64,000 nucleotides of DNA from contig DUMJ01000003.1 of the NCBI GenBank assembly GCA_012839925.1, positions 1-64,000 of the forward strand. The letters run 5' to 3'. This DNA comes from a bacterium. Lineage in GTDB: Bacteria; DUMJ01. Position numbers and translations under genes: made by a program. The notes beneath the pieces are model-generated. The model worked only from the letters and a program-made list of their open reading frames with translations, did not search any database and was not told the origin of the DNA. Below, piece by piece: positions 28,620-39,173 of the stretch. Position 1 is the stretch's first letter; the number at the start of each line of letters is the position of its first letter.

Positions 28620-28648
28620 TTGACATTTTGATTGCCTAGTAATAAATT
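28620..28648 (+). promoter_or_regulatory. Upstream promoter of pilin gene
   Basis: TTGACA (28620-28625) - 17 bp - TAAATT (28643-28648). Confidence 0.55.
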
Positions 28649-28718
28649 ATATGCATAAAAGGAAGGAGGGTATTTGTGAGAGGGATAAAAAACAGGGGAG
28701 GTTTTAAAGGAAAGTCTC

Positions 28719-28747
28719 TTGACAGATTTACTTTTTGGTGGTAAATT
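28719..28747 (+). promoter_or_regulatory. Second promoter of pilin gene
   Basis: TTGACA (28719-28724) - 17 bp - TAAATT (28742-28747). Confidence 0.5.
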
Positions 28748-28778
28748 TTTTAAAAATTACCCGAGGGGAGGAATTTTT

Positions 28779-29225
28779 ATGAAAAGAACAAAAGGCAAAG
28801 AAGGTTTTACACTGATTGAGCTTATGATTGTTATAGCAGTCATAGGCATCCTGGCAGCAGTTTTAATACCGTACACATTCAGGGCTCAGGACAGGGCAAG
28901 AGAGACTGGTGTGCAGAATGCAGCGAGAGCGATTCAGACAGGGCTGGAGATGTATGCGTCAAACCAGACTAGTGCGCCATGGTATCCGAACACAACAACA
29001 ACCATTAAAAGTCTTACCACTTTAGTTACACCAGCACCAAAAAATCCGTTTAATGGGACAGAGTATTTGAATAATGTCGCTGGTAATACAAGTCCTTTCT
29101 ATTTGGGCGGCACTGCAATAGGGGCTGGTGTAATCAAATACGAAGCCGACAACGACTCTTATACTCTGACCCTTTATGGGGCTCAGTCCCAGACTTTAGG
29201 TGCCCCGCTTGTTGGTGGTCGTTAA
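28779..29225 (+). CDS. Type IV pilin / pseudopilin-like protein
   Basis: SD gaggggagga; class III prepilin signal MKRTKGKEG|FTLIELMIVIAVIGILAAVLIP. Confidence 0.93.
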   Translation: MKRTKGKEGFTLIELMIVIAVIGILAAVLIPYTFRAQDRARETGVQNAARAIQTGLEMYASNQTSAPWYPNTTTTIKSLTTLVTPAPKNPFNGTEYLNNVAGNTSPFYLGGTAIGAGVIKYEADNDSYTLTLYGAQSQTLGAPLVGGR

Positions 29226-29245
29226 TTTTTCTTTTTGCCTTTGAA

Positions 29246-29272
29246 GGGGCTCGTAAGAGCCCCTAGTTTTTT
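29246..29272 (+). terminator. Rho-independent terminator of pilin gene
   Basis: ggggctc-gtaa-gagcccc followed by tagtttttt. Confidence 0.85.
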
Positions 29273-30962
29273 ATCTTCTCTTTAAGCTATTTATCTCTCT
29301 TGTAAGCTCTACGAATTTTTTGTTGAGTTCTTCTTTTTCAGCATCCTTAGCCTTGTCCAGTTCAGCCGATACCTTTGATAACTGAACCTCCAGCAGAAGT
29401 ATCCTATCTTTTATATCTCCGTCTTTGAGTCTATCCTTCTTAAATGTGTAGTACTCGTAATCTCCAGGATAGCAGTTTATCTTTTTGTCTTCTATCTCCC
29501 AGATGGTACTGGCAACCCTGGAAATAAAGTAGCGGTCGTGGGATACAAAGAGCAAACTTCCCCTGTACCATTTTAAAGCCTCTTCTATGACCTCTCTGGA
29601 CTTTATATCCAGAAAATTTGTTGGCTCATCCATAATCAGCAGATTGAATTCTCCAAGCATAAGCTTTGCCAGCGTTACCCTAACCTTTTCTCCCATACTC
29701 AGGTCTTCTATCCTTTTCAGGACATCATCCTCGATAAATAAGAGACAGCCAAGCAGTGTCCTTACCGCTGTTATATCATAGTTTGTGGATGTCCTTACCT
29801 CTTCTAAAACTGTATGGTCTGGATTAAGAAGACCTATCTCCTGGTCCAGATATCCCGGTTTTGCCACTTCTGATATCCAGACCTTGCCCCTGTTTATAGG
29901 TTCTTTACCTAGAAGTATACGTAATAGTGTAGTCTTTCCTGAGCCATTGTCCCCGAGCAGGGCAATCTTCTCTCCTCTTTTTATGGAGATATTTGACTCT
30001 TTAAAGAGCAAGTTATCGCCGAAAGATTTCTCAATATCTTCACAGTATACAAGGAGGTCTCCACCCTTATCATCCGCACCGAAACCCATCTTGATGTGCT
30101 GTTCTTCAAAAGGTTTTTCTTTTGCATCTAATTTTTCTATCCGTCTCTCTATAGCCTTACCTGTCCTGGCAACCTTGGACGCCTTTCTCCCATAAAAGTC
30201 TTTGTTGTATCTCCAGAAGGTATCTTTTTTGTCCTTTATTCTTCCTACAGACTGTGACTTCTCCTTGACTTTTCTGACACTTTCTTCAAGCCTTCTCTTC
30301 TCTTCTGTATACTCTTCATATTCCTCCCAGGCTCTTTCCATTTCCTTTCTCTTTTTTTCTGAGTAGTCAGTATAATTGCCCGGATATATGCTGATTTTAC
30401 CCCTGGATATCTCCAGTATCTTGTTACTTATCCTGTCGAGGAAGAATCTATCATGCGATACCACTATAAGCGTCCCGTAGAAACTCTTCAGTTTTTCTTC
30501 AAGGACTTCTATCCCTTTTATATCAAGATGGTTTGTTGGCTCATCAAGTATAAGTATTACTGGTTTGTTTATTAAAACTTCTATCAGTTTTAGCTTTGTC
30601 TTCTCCCCTCCGCTTAAGATTCCACACCTAGATGTGAGTACGTCTTCTCTCAATTTCATCTCTCTTATATATCTCTCCAGCGAGTCGGATTCCAGGGAAG
30701 GGAAGTTAAAATAGTCTTTAGCCAGGACATCAGGTGGTAATTCTAAATCCTGTGCCAGATATCCAATCCTGGCAAATGTCTCAACGTATCCTCTGTCGGG
30801 TTCTATTGTGCCAATTATTGTTTCCAGCAGTGTGGTCTTTCCTGCACCGTTTGGTCCAACGATGCCTATCTTATCTCCGGTATAAATATCAAGAGAAAAT
30901 TTATCAAAGAGTACCTTTTCACCGTATGATTTGGCAAGGTCTCTTATTCGTATGGTTAACAG
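29271..30962 (-). CDS. ABC-F family ATPase; full-length frame begins with CTG
   Basis: Track ORF starts at 30659, but 101 upstream codons encode the first ABC domain (LTIRIRDLAKSYGEKVLF...GIVGPNGAGKTTLLETIIG); SD aggggg 9-10 nt before CTG. Confidence 0.85.
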   Translation of the reverse strand: MLTIRIRDLAKSYGEKVLFDKFSLDIYTGDKIGIVGPNGAGKTTLLETIIGTIEPDRGYVETFARIGYLAQDLELPPDVLAKDYFNFPSLESDSLERYIREMKLREDVLTSRCGILSGGEKTKLKLIEVLINKPVILILDEPTNHLDIKGIEVLEEKLKSFYGTLIVVSHDRFFLDRISNKILEISRGKISIYPGNYTDYSEKKRKEMERAWEEYEEYTEEKRRLEESVRKVKEKSQSVGRIKDKKDTFWRYNKDFYGRKASKVARTGKAIERRIEKLDAKEKPFEEQHIKMGFGADDKGGDLLVYCEDIEKSFGDNLLFKESNISIKRGEKIALLGDNGSGKTTLLRILLGKEPINRGKVWISEVAKPGYLDQEIGLLNPDHTVLEEVRTSTNYDITAVRTLLGCLLFIEDDVLKRIEDLSMGEKVRVTLAKLMLGEFNLLIMDEPTNFLDIKSREVIEEALKWYRGSLLFVSHDRYFISRVASTIWEIEDKKINCYPGDYEYYTFKKDRLKDGDIKDRILLLEVQLSKVSAELDKAKDAEKEELNKKFVELTREINSLKRR

Positions 30963-30976
30963 AAAGAATCACCCCC

Positions 30977-32287
30977 TTATTTCTCTCCATATCTTGTTAC
31001 TGTGAACCTGTATATATTCTCTATCTCGTTTATGTTCAGTCCTGCCTTTAATGCTGCTATCCTCAGCTGTTCTTCTACCGTATCGACACCTTCTAAATCG
31101 GGTAAAAGCAGCCCTCTCTGCCATCCCCTCTCCACTATCACACCATATATCCTCGGGTCAAGCTGTGAAATATCTGTAACCTTTTCTGGTGGGTTGAGTA
31201 TATCTACCGAGTATATAAGTTCTGGTAGTTCTTCCTCTCTTACAGGGGGGAATCTTGGGTCCTGTGTGGCAGAGCTTATAGCGTTCTGTATAATCTCATA
31301 GGCTAGATTAGGCTGAGTCCCCTGGATTGTTCCTATGCATCCTCTCAATTCTCCATGTTTCTTTATGGTAACAAATGCCCCGGCTCTTCTATTCAGTTCC
31401 TCCGGGATATTTTTTGGGGCTATCACCCTTCTCTCCCTTACATATGTCTCAACAGCCTCTTTTGCCAGATTCAGTATGTAAGATGTCAGATCATTTGAAT
31501 CGACAGAGATGACCTCACCTACCAGATATCCCACACCAAACGGACCCTCATAAGAGAGGAATCTTGTCCTTATCCTTTTCCCATCCATAATGCCGGCTAG
31601 CATTATCAGTGACCTGAGTCCGCATTCTCCAGCCCTCTCTGCCAGATCGGGGTCTATCTCTAATAGGGCTTTCAGATTCCCATTTTTTAATATCTCTACC
31701 ATCGCCTGATCAAAAACCTCACCCATAGGGTCATAACCGGCTGGAGCTCCAGGTATCAATCTGTGTGACATATCACCACTCGCTACAAATAAGACCTTCC
31801 CCTCTGCCACTGAATCTATAACCTTCCCAAATGAGTATATCTCTTCCATCGGTAGTAAAGAGAATGAGAGCAGTACCAGTTTTGGTTTATAGCTCAACTC
31901 TCTGGTTATATAATAAAGTGGAACCATAGCCCCATGGTCCAGGTATACATCACGTATCTCTCTTATAGGGAGATCAGACTTTTTTGCCGAATCTATTATT
32001 TTTTGAGTTAAATCCAGGTCTATATCAAACTGAAGTTTTACATTTGGCGCACCAAACTCTCTGAAATTACCCTCTATCCTCTCCTGAGTAACTATCCCGA
32101 AGTATCTTAAAAATAACTCACAGTGTGGTGAGACGACGATAATTGTCTCGGGTGATATCTCTTTTGCCCTTCTCCCCAGCTCTTTCATTGATTCTACGGT
32201 TGCTGCCACATCCCCAAGATATCTCCCCCCTACATCGGGGATGATAAGTGGAGGATGTGGGGTTACAAACGCATAATCTATACTCAT
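30977..32287 (-). CDS. MEMO/class III extradiol dioxygenase-like domain fused to AMMECR1 (AmmeMemoRadiSam protein A-type)
   Basis: [20 protein letters not shown]...[11 protein letters not shown]-terminal [24 protein letters not shown]. Confidence 0.9.
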   Translation of the reverse strand: MSIDYAFVTPHPPLIIPDVGGRYLGDVAATVESMKELGRRAKEISPETIIVVSPHCELFLRYFGIVTQERIEGNFREFGAPNVKLQFDIDLDLTQKIIDSAKKSDLPIREIRDVYLDHGAMVPLYYITRELSYKPKLVLLSFSLLPMEEIYSFGKVIDSVAEGKVLFVASGDMSHRLIPGAPAGYDPMGEVFDQAMVEILKNGNLKALLEIDPDLAERAGECGLRSLIMLAGIMDGKRIRTRFLSYEGPFGVGYLVGEVISVDSNDLTSYILNLAKEAVETYVRERRVIAPKNIPEELNRRAGAFVTIKKHGELRGCIGTIQGTQPNLAYEIIQNAISSATQDPRFPPVREEELPELIYSVDILNPPEKVTDISQLDPRIYGVIVERGWQRGLLLPDLEGVDTVEEQLRIAALKAGLNINEIENIYRFTVTRYGEK

Positions 32288-32297
32288 AGGTCCCTCC

Positions 32298-33947
32298 TTA
32301 TCTACCAAACTTTTTAAAGACTGTCTCACGGTCTATCAGCTGTATAATAATTGGTCTACCGTGAGGACAGAGTTTGTAATTTCTTATCCTGGATAAATTT
32401 TTCAATAGCTCTCTCATCTCCTCCATAGAGAGTCTATCTCCCAATTTTACCGCACTCTTACATGCCACCTCTCTCTTTAAATTATTGAGGTCCAGGTCTT
32501 TGCTCTCCAGATAATCGCTTATAGCTGATTCTATATCAACATCCTTCAAAAAGGATGGTATGGCTCTCACTACTATCCCACCAGGACCTGAAATATCACA
32601 CTCAAAGCCTATTTGATTAAGATTATTCACAATAAGCTCTATAAGTTCGTAATTCGCACTGGAAACCTCAATATATCTTGGCTCCAGCAGAAATTGAGGG
32701 ATTCCCTTTATCTCACCAAAAGAATCAAACAGGACCCTTTCATGTGCAACATGCTGGTCAACAAGGTATATACCATTACTTGAGGTGCAGATAATAAATG
32801 TATTCATATACTGCCCAACAGGCTCAAGGGGGAAAATTCCCTCTTCATCTTTAACCTCTTCAGGAATTAATATCTTCTGTTCATAAGAACCTATCTCTTC
32901 TCTCTCAATGGTAGCAGGAGCTTCCCTTATCTCCATAACGGGCTTTTCTCTATCAGATGTCTTATATGAGATATCCTTTCCTCTTATCGCCTCGTAGATT
33001 CCATTGTATACTTCACTGTAGACTCTCCCCTCTTCCAGGATCTTGATCTCAAGTTTAGCAGGATGTATATTCACATCTATAAAATTCAATGGAAGTTTCA
33101 GGTTCATTATGATGAGTGGAAATCCCTTATCCCCAATTATCTTTGATATCGCATCCTCGACAACCTTTTGCAGGATATAAGGTCTTACCACCCTGCCATT
33201 TATGGCAAATACCTCCCTCTTTCTATCAGGATAAAGCCTTCCACCATCTAAGAGTCCGTTAAAGGATATGGGAGGATTGGAAAAATTCAGATATACAGGT
33301 CTGAGAGGCTCTTCAAATATAACTATTGCTACATCCTTTACATCACCATTCCCCGGGGTTACAAATATATTCTCTTCATCCGCAGAAACCACAAATGAAA
33401 TCTCAGGATATATAAGGGCGTATTTCTTTGCCCAATCTATAGCAAGGTTCTTCTCGTAGGAGTCATTCTTCAGAAATTTTCTCCTTGCAGGGAGATTATA
33501 GAAGAGATTTTCTACCACTATCCTGGTCCCTCTGGGAAGACTTACACTCTCCAGACTCTTCTCCTTCCCTCCCTCTATCACATACCTCACTCCGTCCTCT
33601 CCTGTGCTTGTTTCCAGAGTTACTCTGGAAACAAGGGCTATACTCGACAGTGCCTCCCCCCTAAATCCCAGTGTAGAGATGTTATATAAATCTTCTATAT
33701 CTCCTATCTTACTTGTGGTATATCTTTCAAAGATGACCGGGACATCGTCCGGTTCTATACCGGATCCATCATCCCTCACCTCTATTTTCCTCTTTCCGCC
33801 AGATACGAGATTTACATATATATGCCTGGCTCCTGCATCTATAGAATTTTCTATAAGCTCTTTTACTACTGATGCAGGTCTTTCAACTACTTCCCCTGCT
33901 GCTATATGCTGAACGACGCTTTGGGGAAGTCTTTTTACCTTTCCCAC
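32298..33947 (-). CDS. mutL: DNA mismatch repair protein MutL
   Basis: [36 protein letters not shown]. Confidence 0.97.
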   Translation of the reverse strand: MGKVKRLPQSVVQHIAAGEVVERPASVVKELIENSIDAGARHIYVNLVSGGKRKIEVRDDGSGIEPDDVPVIFERYTTSKIGDIEDLYNISTLGFRGEALSSIALVSRVTLETSTGEDGVRYVIEGGKEKSLESVSLPRGTRIVVENLFYNLPARRKFLKNDSYEKNLAIDWAKKYALIYPEISFVVSADEENIFVTPGNGDVKDVAIVIFEEPLRPVYLNFSNPPISFNGLLDGGRLYPDRKREVFAINGRVVRPYILQKVVEDAISKIIGDKGFPLIIMNLKLPLNFIDVNIHPAKLEIKILEEGRVYSEVYNGIYEAIRGKDISYKTSDREKPVMEIREAPATIEREEIGSYEQKILIPEEVKDEEGIFPLEPVGQYMNTFIICTSSNGIYLVDQHVAHERVLFDSFGEIKGIPQFLLEPRYIEVSSANYELIELIVNNLNQIGFECDISGPGGIVVRAIPSFLKDVDIESAISDYLESKDLDLNNLKREVACKSAVKLGDRLSMEEMRELLKNLSRIRNYKLCPHGRPIIIQLIDRETVFKKFGR

Positions 33948-36525
33948 CTGATTCCTCCTTTACAATCTTTACCCATTCAGATATCTTCAACAGAGCATCT
34001 AGGGGTGAGAGTAAATCCACATCCAGATTTTTCAATTCTTCAATTATTGGATGTTCTGCAATAGCAAACAGTGGTGGCTGTATGACCTTCTTCCTGGGTG
34101 GAGATTTTCTCTCCTCGGAATTTTCGAGCATCCTCAAAATCTCTTCTGCCCTTTTTATGACAGGCATCGTGATCCCTGCAAGTCTGGCTACATATATGCC
34201 ATAGCTCCTGTCTGCAGAACCTCTCTTCACCTTATAGAGGAATGTAACATACTCTTCTTTTTCCTCAACAGCCACTGTATAGTTTTTGACACTATCCAGC
34301 TGGTCCTCCAGGGCTGTAAGCTCGTGATAGTGTGTTGCAAATAATGTCCTGGGTTTATCCTTATGATTTGCCAGATACTCCACTAGAGCCCATGCCAGGC
34401 TCATTCCGTCGTATGTACTTGTTCCTCTTCCTACTTCATCAAATATTATGAGGCTTCTTGGGGTTAGATTGTTCAGAATCCTTGCCGTCTCTTCCATCTC
34501 AACCATAAATGTGCTCTGATGCAAGCTGAGATAATCCTGTGCCCCTATCCTAGTAAATATCTTATCCACTATCCCTATATTGGCTCTATCTGCCGGGACA
34601 AAGCAGCCCATCTGAGCCATAATAACTATAAGTCCTACCTGTCTCATATATGTGGACTTTCCAGCCATATTTGGTCCGGTTATAAGCATAATCTGGTGGG
34701 ATTCTCTATCCAGGTAGGTATCATTTGGAACAAATGTATGTTCCAGGGATTTCTCCAAAACTGGATGTCTTCCATTTTTTATCTCAATCTTGGAGTCTTC
34801 ACTCAGTACAGGTCTTGTATAATTATTTATCCTCGATGCATAGGCGAAACTTTGCAAGACGTCAAGAATTGCTATGCCACCTGCCGTCTTCTGTATATCT
34901 TTTATCCATTCCCCGGCGGTATCCCTCAGTTTGACAAATAGCTCGTATTCAAGAGATTTAAGTTTTTCATCTGCCCCCAGAACCTTCTCCTCAAAGTTCT
35001 TGAGCTCTTCGGTGATGAATCTCTCTGCATTTACCAGTGTCTGCTTCCTTATATAATCCTGGGGAACAAGATGGAGGTTTGATTTGGTAACTTCGATATA
35101 ATACCCGAATACCCTGTTAAAACTTACCTTGAGTGATTTTATCCCTGTCCTTTCTTTTTCCCTTGCCTCAAACTGTGAGAGCCACTTATTTGAGTTATGC
35201 AGTATATCTCTTAGCTGGTCTATCTCCGGATCAAAGCCATCTTTTATTATGCCTCCATCGGTTATGGTTACAGGCGGGTCATCAACTATAGCCCTTTCTA
35301 AAAGGTCTGTAAGAGGAGAAAAATCTTTTATGTTCCCCCACACATCCCTCAGGATTTTACTCTCTGGTTCAAATACGCTTTTAATGCTCATAGCACTCTT
35401 TAGAGAATCCTTGAGAGCCAGTAAATCTCTCGCATTTCCCACTCCACAGGAGAGTCTCCCTGTTATACGTTCGAAATCTCCTATATTCTTCAGTGTTCCC
35501 CTTATTTTCTCTGTCTCAACATAGCTGTTGAGCAATTCCTCTACTCCATCCAGCCTGTCGTTTATTGGTCCTGTATCTATAAGGGGATAGGATATCCAGT
35601 TTTTTAAGAGTCTTGCCCCCATAGGGGTAACGGTGTAGTTGAGCGTGCTGTAAAGGGTGAACTTACCTGTTCGGTCAATTGTATTCTTTAATAACTCCAG
35701 GCTTTCACCAGCCCTGTGGTCTATGAGCATATATCTTTCTGGATTGTAGACTCTTACAGGCATTATATGGGCTGGTATAGCCTTCTGAGTATATTCGAGG
35801 TAAGCGAGAAGCACCCCTGATGCAATTATCGCCAGTGTCAGTCCCTCTATGCCGAAAGGTGATAAATTCTGAACGTTATAGAGTTCAAGAAGTCTATTGT
35901 ATGAGAGGTTATAATCAAAGAACTCAGAGTCAAACTCAGAGATAATCCATTTCTTGAAAGAGATATCCTTTAGAAAATCAAACGGGTCTTCTCCTCTTTT
36001 TATCACAATTTCAGATATGGGGAGTTTCAGTAATCCCTCCAGGAATATCTCCCAGTCCTTATATAAAAACTGGTTTGTATAAAATTCTCCGGTGGAGAGG
36101 TCTATGAATGATAATCCAAAGCCAGTCTTTTCATCTTTTACCACCGAAGCTATATAGTTGTTACTCTCAGCATCCAGAGATATGAAGCTTGTTCCCGGTG
36201 TAATTATTTTTACCACGTCTCTTTTTACAAGCCCTTTGGCAAGTCTGGGGTCTTCCAGCTGTTCGCATATAGCCACCTTATATCCCTTTTCCAGGAGTTT
36301 GGGTATATAATTCTCTGCCGCATGATATGGGATACCAGCCATAGGTATCCTGTTGTTTCTCGATACCTCCTTGGAAGTGAGTGTGATCTGCAGCTCTCTG
36401 CTTGCTATATATGCATCATCCTGAAATAGCTCGTAAAAATCTCCAAGCCTGAAGAATAATAATACATCTGGATATCTTTTCTTTATTCTTCTGTACTGTT
36501 CTATCATAGAGATAGAATTAGACAA
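33883..36525 (-). CDS. mutS: DNA mismatch repair protein MutS
   Basis: LLFFRLGDFYELF; LITGPNMAGKSTYMRQVGLI; DEVGRGTSTYDG; start TTG 36525 or ATG 36507. Confidence 0.97.
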   Translation of the reverse strand: MSNSISMIEQYRRIKKRYPDVLLFFRLGDFYELFQDDAYIASRELQITLTSKEVSRNNRIPMAGIPYHAAENYIPKLLEKGYKVAICEQLEDPRLAKGLVKRDVVKIITPGTSFISLDAESNNYIASVVKDEKTGFGLSFIDLSTGEFYTNQFLYKDWEIFLEGLLKLPISEIVIKRGEDPFDFLKDISFKKWIISEFDSEFFDYNLSYNRLLELYNVQNLSPFGIEGLTLAIIASGVLLAYLEYTQKAIPAHIMPVRVYNPERYMLIDHRAGESLELLKNTIDRTGKFTLYSTLNYTVTPMGARLLKNWISYPLIDTGPINDRLDGVEELLNSYVETEKIRGTLKNIGDFERITGRLSCGVGNARDLLALKDSLKSAMSIKSVFEPESKILRDVWGNIKDFSPLTDLLERAIVDDPPVTITDGGIIKDGFDPEIDQLRDILHNSNKWLSQFEAREKERTGIKSLKVSFNRVFGYYIEVTKSNLHLVPQDYIRKQTLVNAERFITEELKNFEEKVLGADEKLKSLEYELFVKLRDTAGEWIKDIQKTAGGIAILDVLQSFAYASRINNYTRPVLSEDSKIEIKNGRHPVLEKSLEHTFVPNDTYLDRESHQIMLITGPNMAGKSTYMRQVGLIVIMAQMGCFVPADRANIGIVDKIFTRIGAQDYLSLHQSTFMVEMEETARILNNLTPRSLIIFDEVGRGTSTYDGMSLAWALVEYLANHKDKPRTLFATHYHELTALEDQLDSVKNYTVAVEEKEEYVTFLYKVKRGSADRSYGIYVARLAGITMPVIKRAEEILRMLENSEERKSPPRKKVIQPPLFAIAEHPIIEELKNLDVDLLSPLDALLKISEWVKIVKEESGGKGKKTSPKRRSAYSSRGSS

Positions 36526-36614
36526 AGTTTATAATCCCTCCATCCAAAACATCTTACTATTCTATTTTAGCATAGATATAAGAAAAAATTTCTCCAGAGA
36601 AAAGAATTGTTCTG

Positions 36615-37370
36615 CTATTCGAGTTCCTGATAATTAAAATAAAGCATTCCACATACCAGGGAAGCAATAGATAGTATCAGGCTGGATATCACGGTCTTTA
36701 CTGCAGAATTCCAGTCTACTCCGAAAACTATCCATTGTGTCTCCATAGATGAGAGATTTACAGGGTTATAGGGTTTCAGGGAAGGGAATATGTTTAATAT
36801 ATTTAACACGATAAATACTAAAATGAATATACCTCCAGCCTGAATTATGTTATTCCCAGCAGAGCTTGAAAGAATAGTAAGAGAGATAACAAATGTTATA
36901 TAGACCAGAAAGAGAAGAAGACTGGAAAATGATGGAAAGAATTCTGTATCTGGAAAAAGTATGACTGAATAATAGTAGCAGATGAAGAAAGAGATCAGGG
37001 AGAGGGATATGGTGAGTAATAACTGAAATGTAAACTTTGATAATACCCATACCCTTCTGTCTACCCCTCTCGTGACAACTAAACTTGCAGTCCTGCGGTT
37101 TTTCTCCTCTGCGATGCTTCCTATAAATATCAAAACTAAAATGAGAAATATCATCTGATTTAAATTTTTGAAGAACTGTAGAAATGCATCTTTCCAGGTT
37201 GGCGGTGGGACAATTATTGTTATCCCAATGGATATTGTTTTTATAAATTCAGGCATAATCTTAGCCATTATCGGGCTTGAAATGGCAAAAAATATAAAGA
37301 TAGCAATTATTGCTATAAGTTTTTTCGTCTTTACAAACTCGTAGAATTCTTTTTTCATCAGTTTAATCAT
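36615..37370 (-). CDS. ABC-2 type permease
   Basis: 6 predicted TM segments; KKEFYEFVKTKK...GSIAEEKNRRTASLVVTRGVDRRVWVLSKF; start ATG 37370 overlaps upstream stop. Confidence 0.85.
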   Translation of the reverse strand: MIKLMKKEFYEFVKTKKLIAIIAIFIFFAISSPIMAKIMPEFIKTISIGITIIVPPPTWKDAFLQFFKNLNQMIFLILVLIFIGSIAEEKNRRTASLVVTRGVDRRVWVLSKFTFQLLLTISLSLISFFICYYYSVILFPDTEFFPSFSSLLLFLVYITFVISLTILSSSAGNNIIQAGGIFILVFIVLNILNIFPSLKPYNPVNLSSMETQWIVFGVDWNSAVKTVISSLILSIASLVCGMLYFNYQELE

Positions 37371-38272
37371 TTGTTTGTTACCTCCAGGAAAATGTCTTCC
37401 AGGGAAGGTTCCAGTATTTCCCATTTCTTCAGGATCAGATTTTCCTCGACGATAATCTTGGGTATATCTATCTGAACAGGGAGAATATCGGAGACCTCTA
37501 ATACCAGCCCATTATTATTCCTTCGCTCTATACTCTTTATCTGAGAGAGACCATTTACTTTTTCTATAAGCTTTTCAGTATCGTCAACTTCTATTAAAAT
37601 TCGGTGTCTGGTGTATCTTTTCTTTATATCTTCTATATTATCTTCTATAAGCAGTCTCCCCTCTTTTAAGATTCCTATCCTGTCACATATCCTTTCCACA
37701 TCACTTAATATATGAGTGGAGAAGAATACGGTCTTCTTCCCCTTGAAAGAGCAGATTAAATCCAGTATCTCTTTCCTACCCTGAGGGTCCAAACTGGATG
37801 TCGGTTCGTCCAGAATTAGAAGTTCCGGGTCTGGTAATAGTGCCTGGGCTAATCCAAGTCTTTGCCTCATCCCTCTGGAGTAACCTCCTATCCTCCCCTT
37901 TTCGTTCTTCAGCCCTATCAGTTCCAGAATTTTCCCTATTTTCTTTTCAGGATTATCTATGCCTGATATGTCAGCTATAAAAGAGAGAAATTCTCTTGCA
38001 GTAAAAAAGTTGTAGAAGTTTGGGACATCGGGGAGGAATCCAACCTTTTTCAGGTAACTTCTGCCATTTCTTATATCTTCCCCCAGCACATATGCAGTTC
38101 CACTTGTGGGTCTTGCCAGATTCAGCAGGAGTCTTATTGTGGTCGTTTTCCCAGCCCCATTTGGACCTAGATAGCCAAAAATGATACCCTCCGGAACCTC
38201 CAGATTTAAATCTTCCAGAGCCTTTTTCTTCCCAAAATATTTACTCAAGCCTTCAGTTTTTATTACAGTCAT
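37367..38272 (-). CDS. ABC transporter ATP-binding protein (CcmA/YxlF-type)
   Basis: GYLGPNGAGKTTTIRLLL, GYSRGMRQRLGLAQALL, LILDEPTSSLDPQG. Confidence 0.93.
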   Translation of the reverse strand: MTVIKTEGLSKYFGKKKALEDLNLEVPEGIIFGYLGPNGAGKTTTIRLLLNLARPTSGTAYVLGEDIRNGRSYLKKVGFLPDVPNFYNFFTAREFLSFIADISGIDNPEKKIGKILELIGLKNEKGRIGGYSRGMRQRLGLAQALLPDPELLILDEPTSSLDPQGRKEILDLICSFKGKKTVFFSTHILSDVERICDRIGILKEGRLLIEDNIEDIKKRYTRHRILIEVDDTEKLIEKVNGLSQIKSIERRNNNGLVLEVSDILPVQIDIPKIIVEENLILKKWEILEPSLEDIFLEVTNK

Positions 38273-38470
38273 TTATAGTTTCCCAAGGGCAAAATATACA
38301 ATTACTCCAACTATCTGAAAACATACTATTATTATCCCCCAGAGAAACTTTGGTCCTCTTATCTCTTCTGCTGGACTCTTAATCAGGTCTATCAATGCAT
38401 AGATTTGAAGAGCTATCTGAAGAACGATGATTGGTACCAGGAGCTTCCAATTTAAAAGTATTGATTCCAT
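38273..38470 (-). CDS. PLDc_N domain membrane protein (YxlE-like)
   Basis: LLVPIIVLQIALQIYALIDLIKSPAEEIRGPKFLWGIIIVCFQIVGVIVYFALGK. Confidence 0.85.
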   Translation of the reverse strand: MESILLNWKLLVPIIVLQIALQIYALIDLIKSPAEEIRGPKFLWGIIIVCFQIVGVIVYFALGKL

Positions 38471-38486
38471 AGTATCTCCTCTCTTC

Positions 38487-39173
38487 TTAATTTTTAACAA
38501 GTTTCTTAAAAATAAGGAAAGAATAAACTATACTCAGTATAATTACCAATAAAACCCCTCCAACTCCAATTATGGCATTCACTGGTGGAGGTAAGAATGC
38601 TGCTAAAAGCATTAAAAATCCTCCTATCACAAAGAGATATCCTGCAAATCTGTGGGTTCTCTTCCAGACCCCCTCATTTGATAAAGTCCATGGTGTTCTT
38701 ATCCCTACAAACCAGTTATGTTTTATCCTTGGTAAATAATTCCCTATGAGTATAAACATTATGCCGATTAGACCTGGAACGAGCTTTGAGATAAGGTAAT
38801 CTTTTCCGGTAATAATAACTGTAAGAAGAATAATTTGTAGTATCGCAAATACTATAACAAATAAAAATCTTATCAATCTGTAAGTGGATTCAAACTTTAT
38901 ATAATTTTCTCGCCCTGGGTCTATGTAGGGTATATAGAGTAATCCTAGATATAGTATAGATATCATTGTAGGAATTCCAAATGCTCCCCAGAATTTTGAG
39001 GAGTACTGATCAACCTCTCCTTTAGCATTCCAGTGTGATGGGACTTTATCGGGGAGTTCTGGATAAAGAATAGTCCCCAGAATATATAAGAATAAGATCA
39101 GAACAATCAGTCCCCACTCTTTAGAGATAATCTCTTTATCTACTCTGTACCGATTCTTCATCTTCTTTTCCAC
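38487..39173 (-). CDS. SdpI-family protein (DUF1648 plus SdpI)
   Basis: LPDKVPSHWNAKGEVDQYSSK; IKHNWFVGIRTPWTLSNEGVWKRTHRFAGYLF. Confidence 0.93.
   Translation of the reverse strand: MEKKMKNRYRVDKEIISKEWGLIVLILFLYILGTILYPELPDKVPSHWNAKGEVDQYSSKFWGAFGIPTMISILYLGLLYIPYIDPGRENYIKFESTYRLIRFLFVIVFAILQIILLTVIITGKDYLISKLVPGLIGIMFILIGNYLPRIKHNWFVGIRTPWTLSNEGVWKRTHRFAGYLFVIGGFLMLLAAFLPPPVNAIIGVGGVLLVIILSIVYSFLIFKKLVKN

Noticed and set aside
34519-34941. 140-aa plus-strand ORF
   Set aside because: Antisense to conserved mutS coding sequence; Cys/Tyr/Ile-rich shadow frame.
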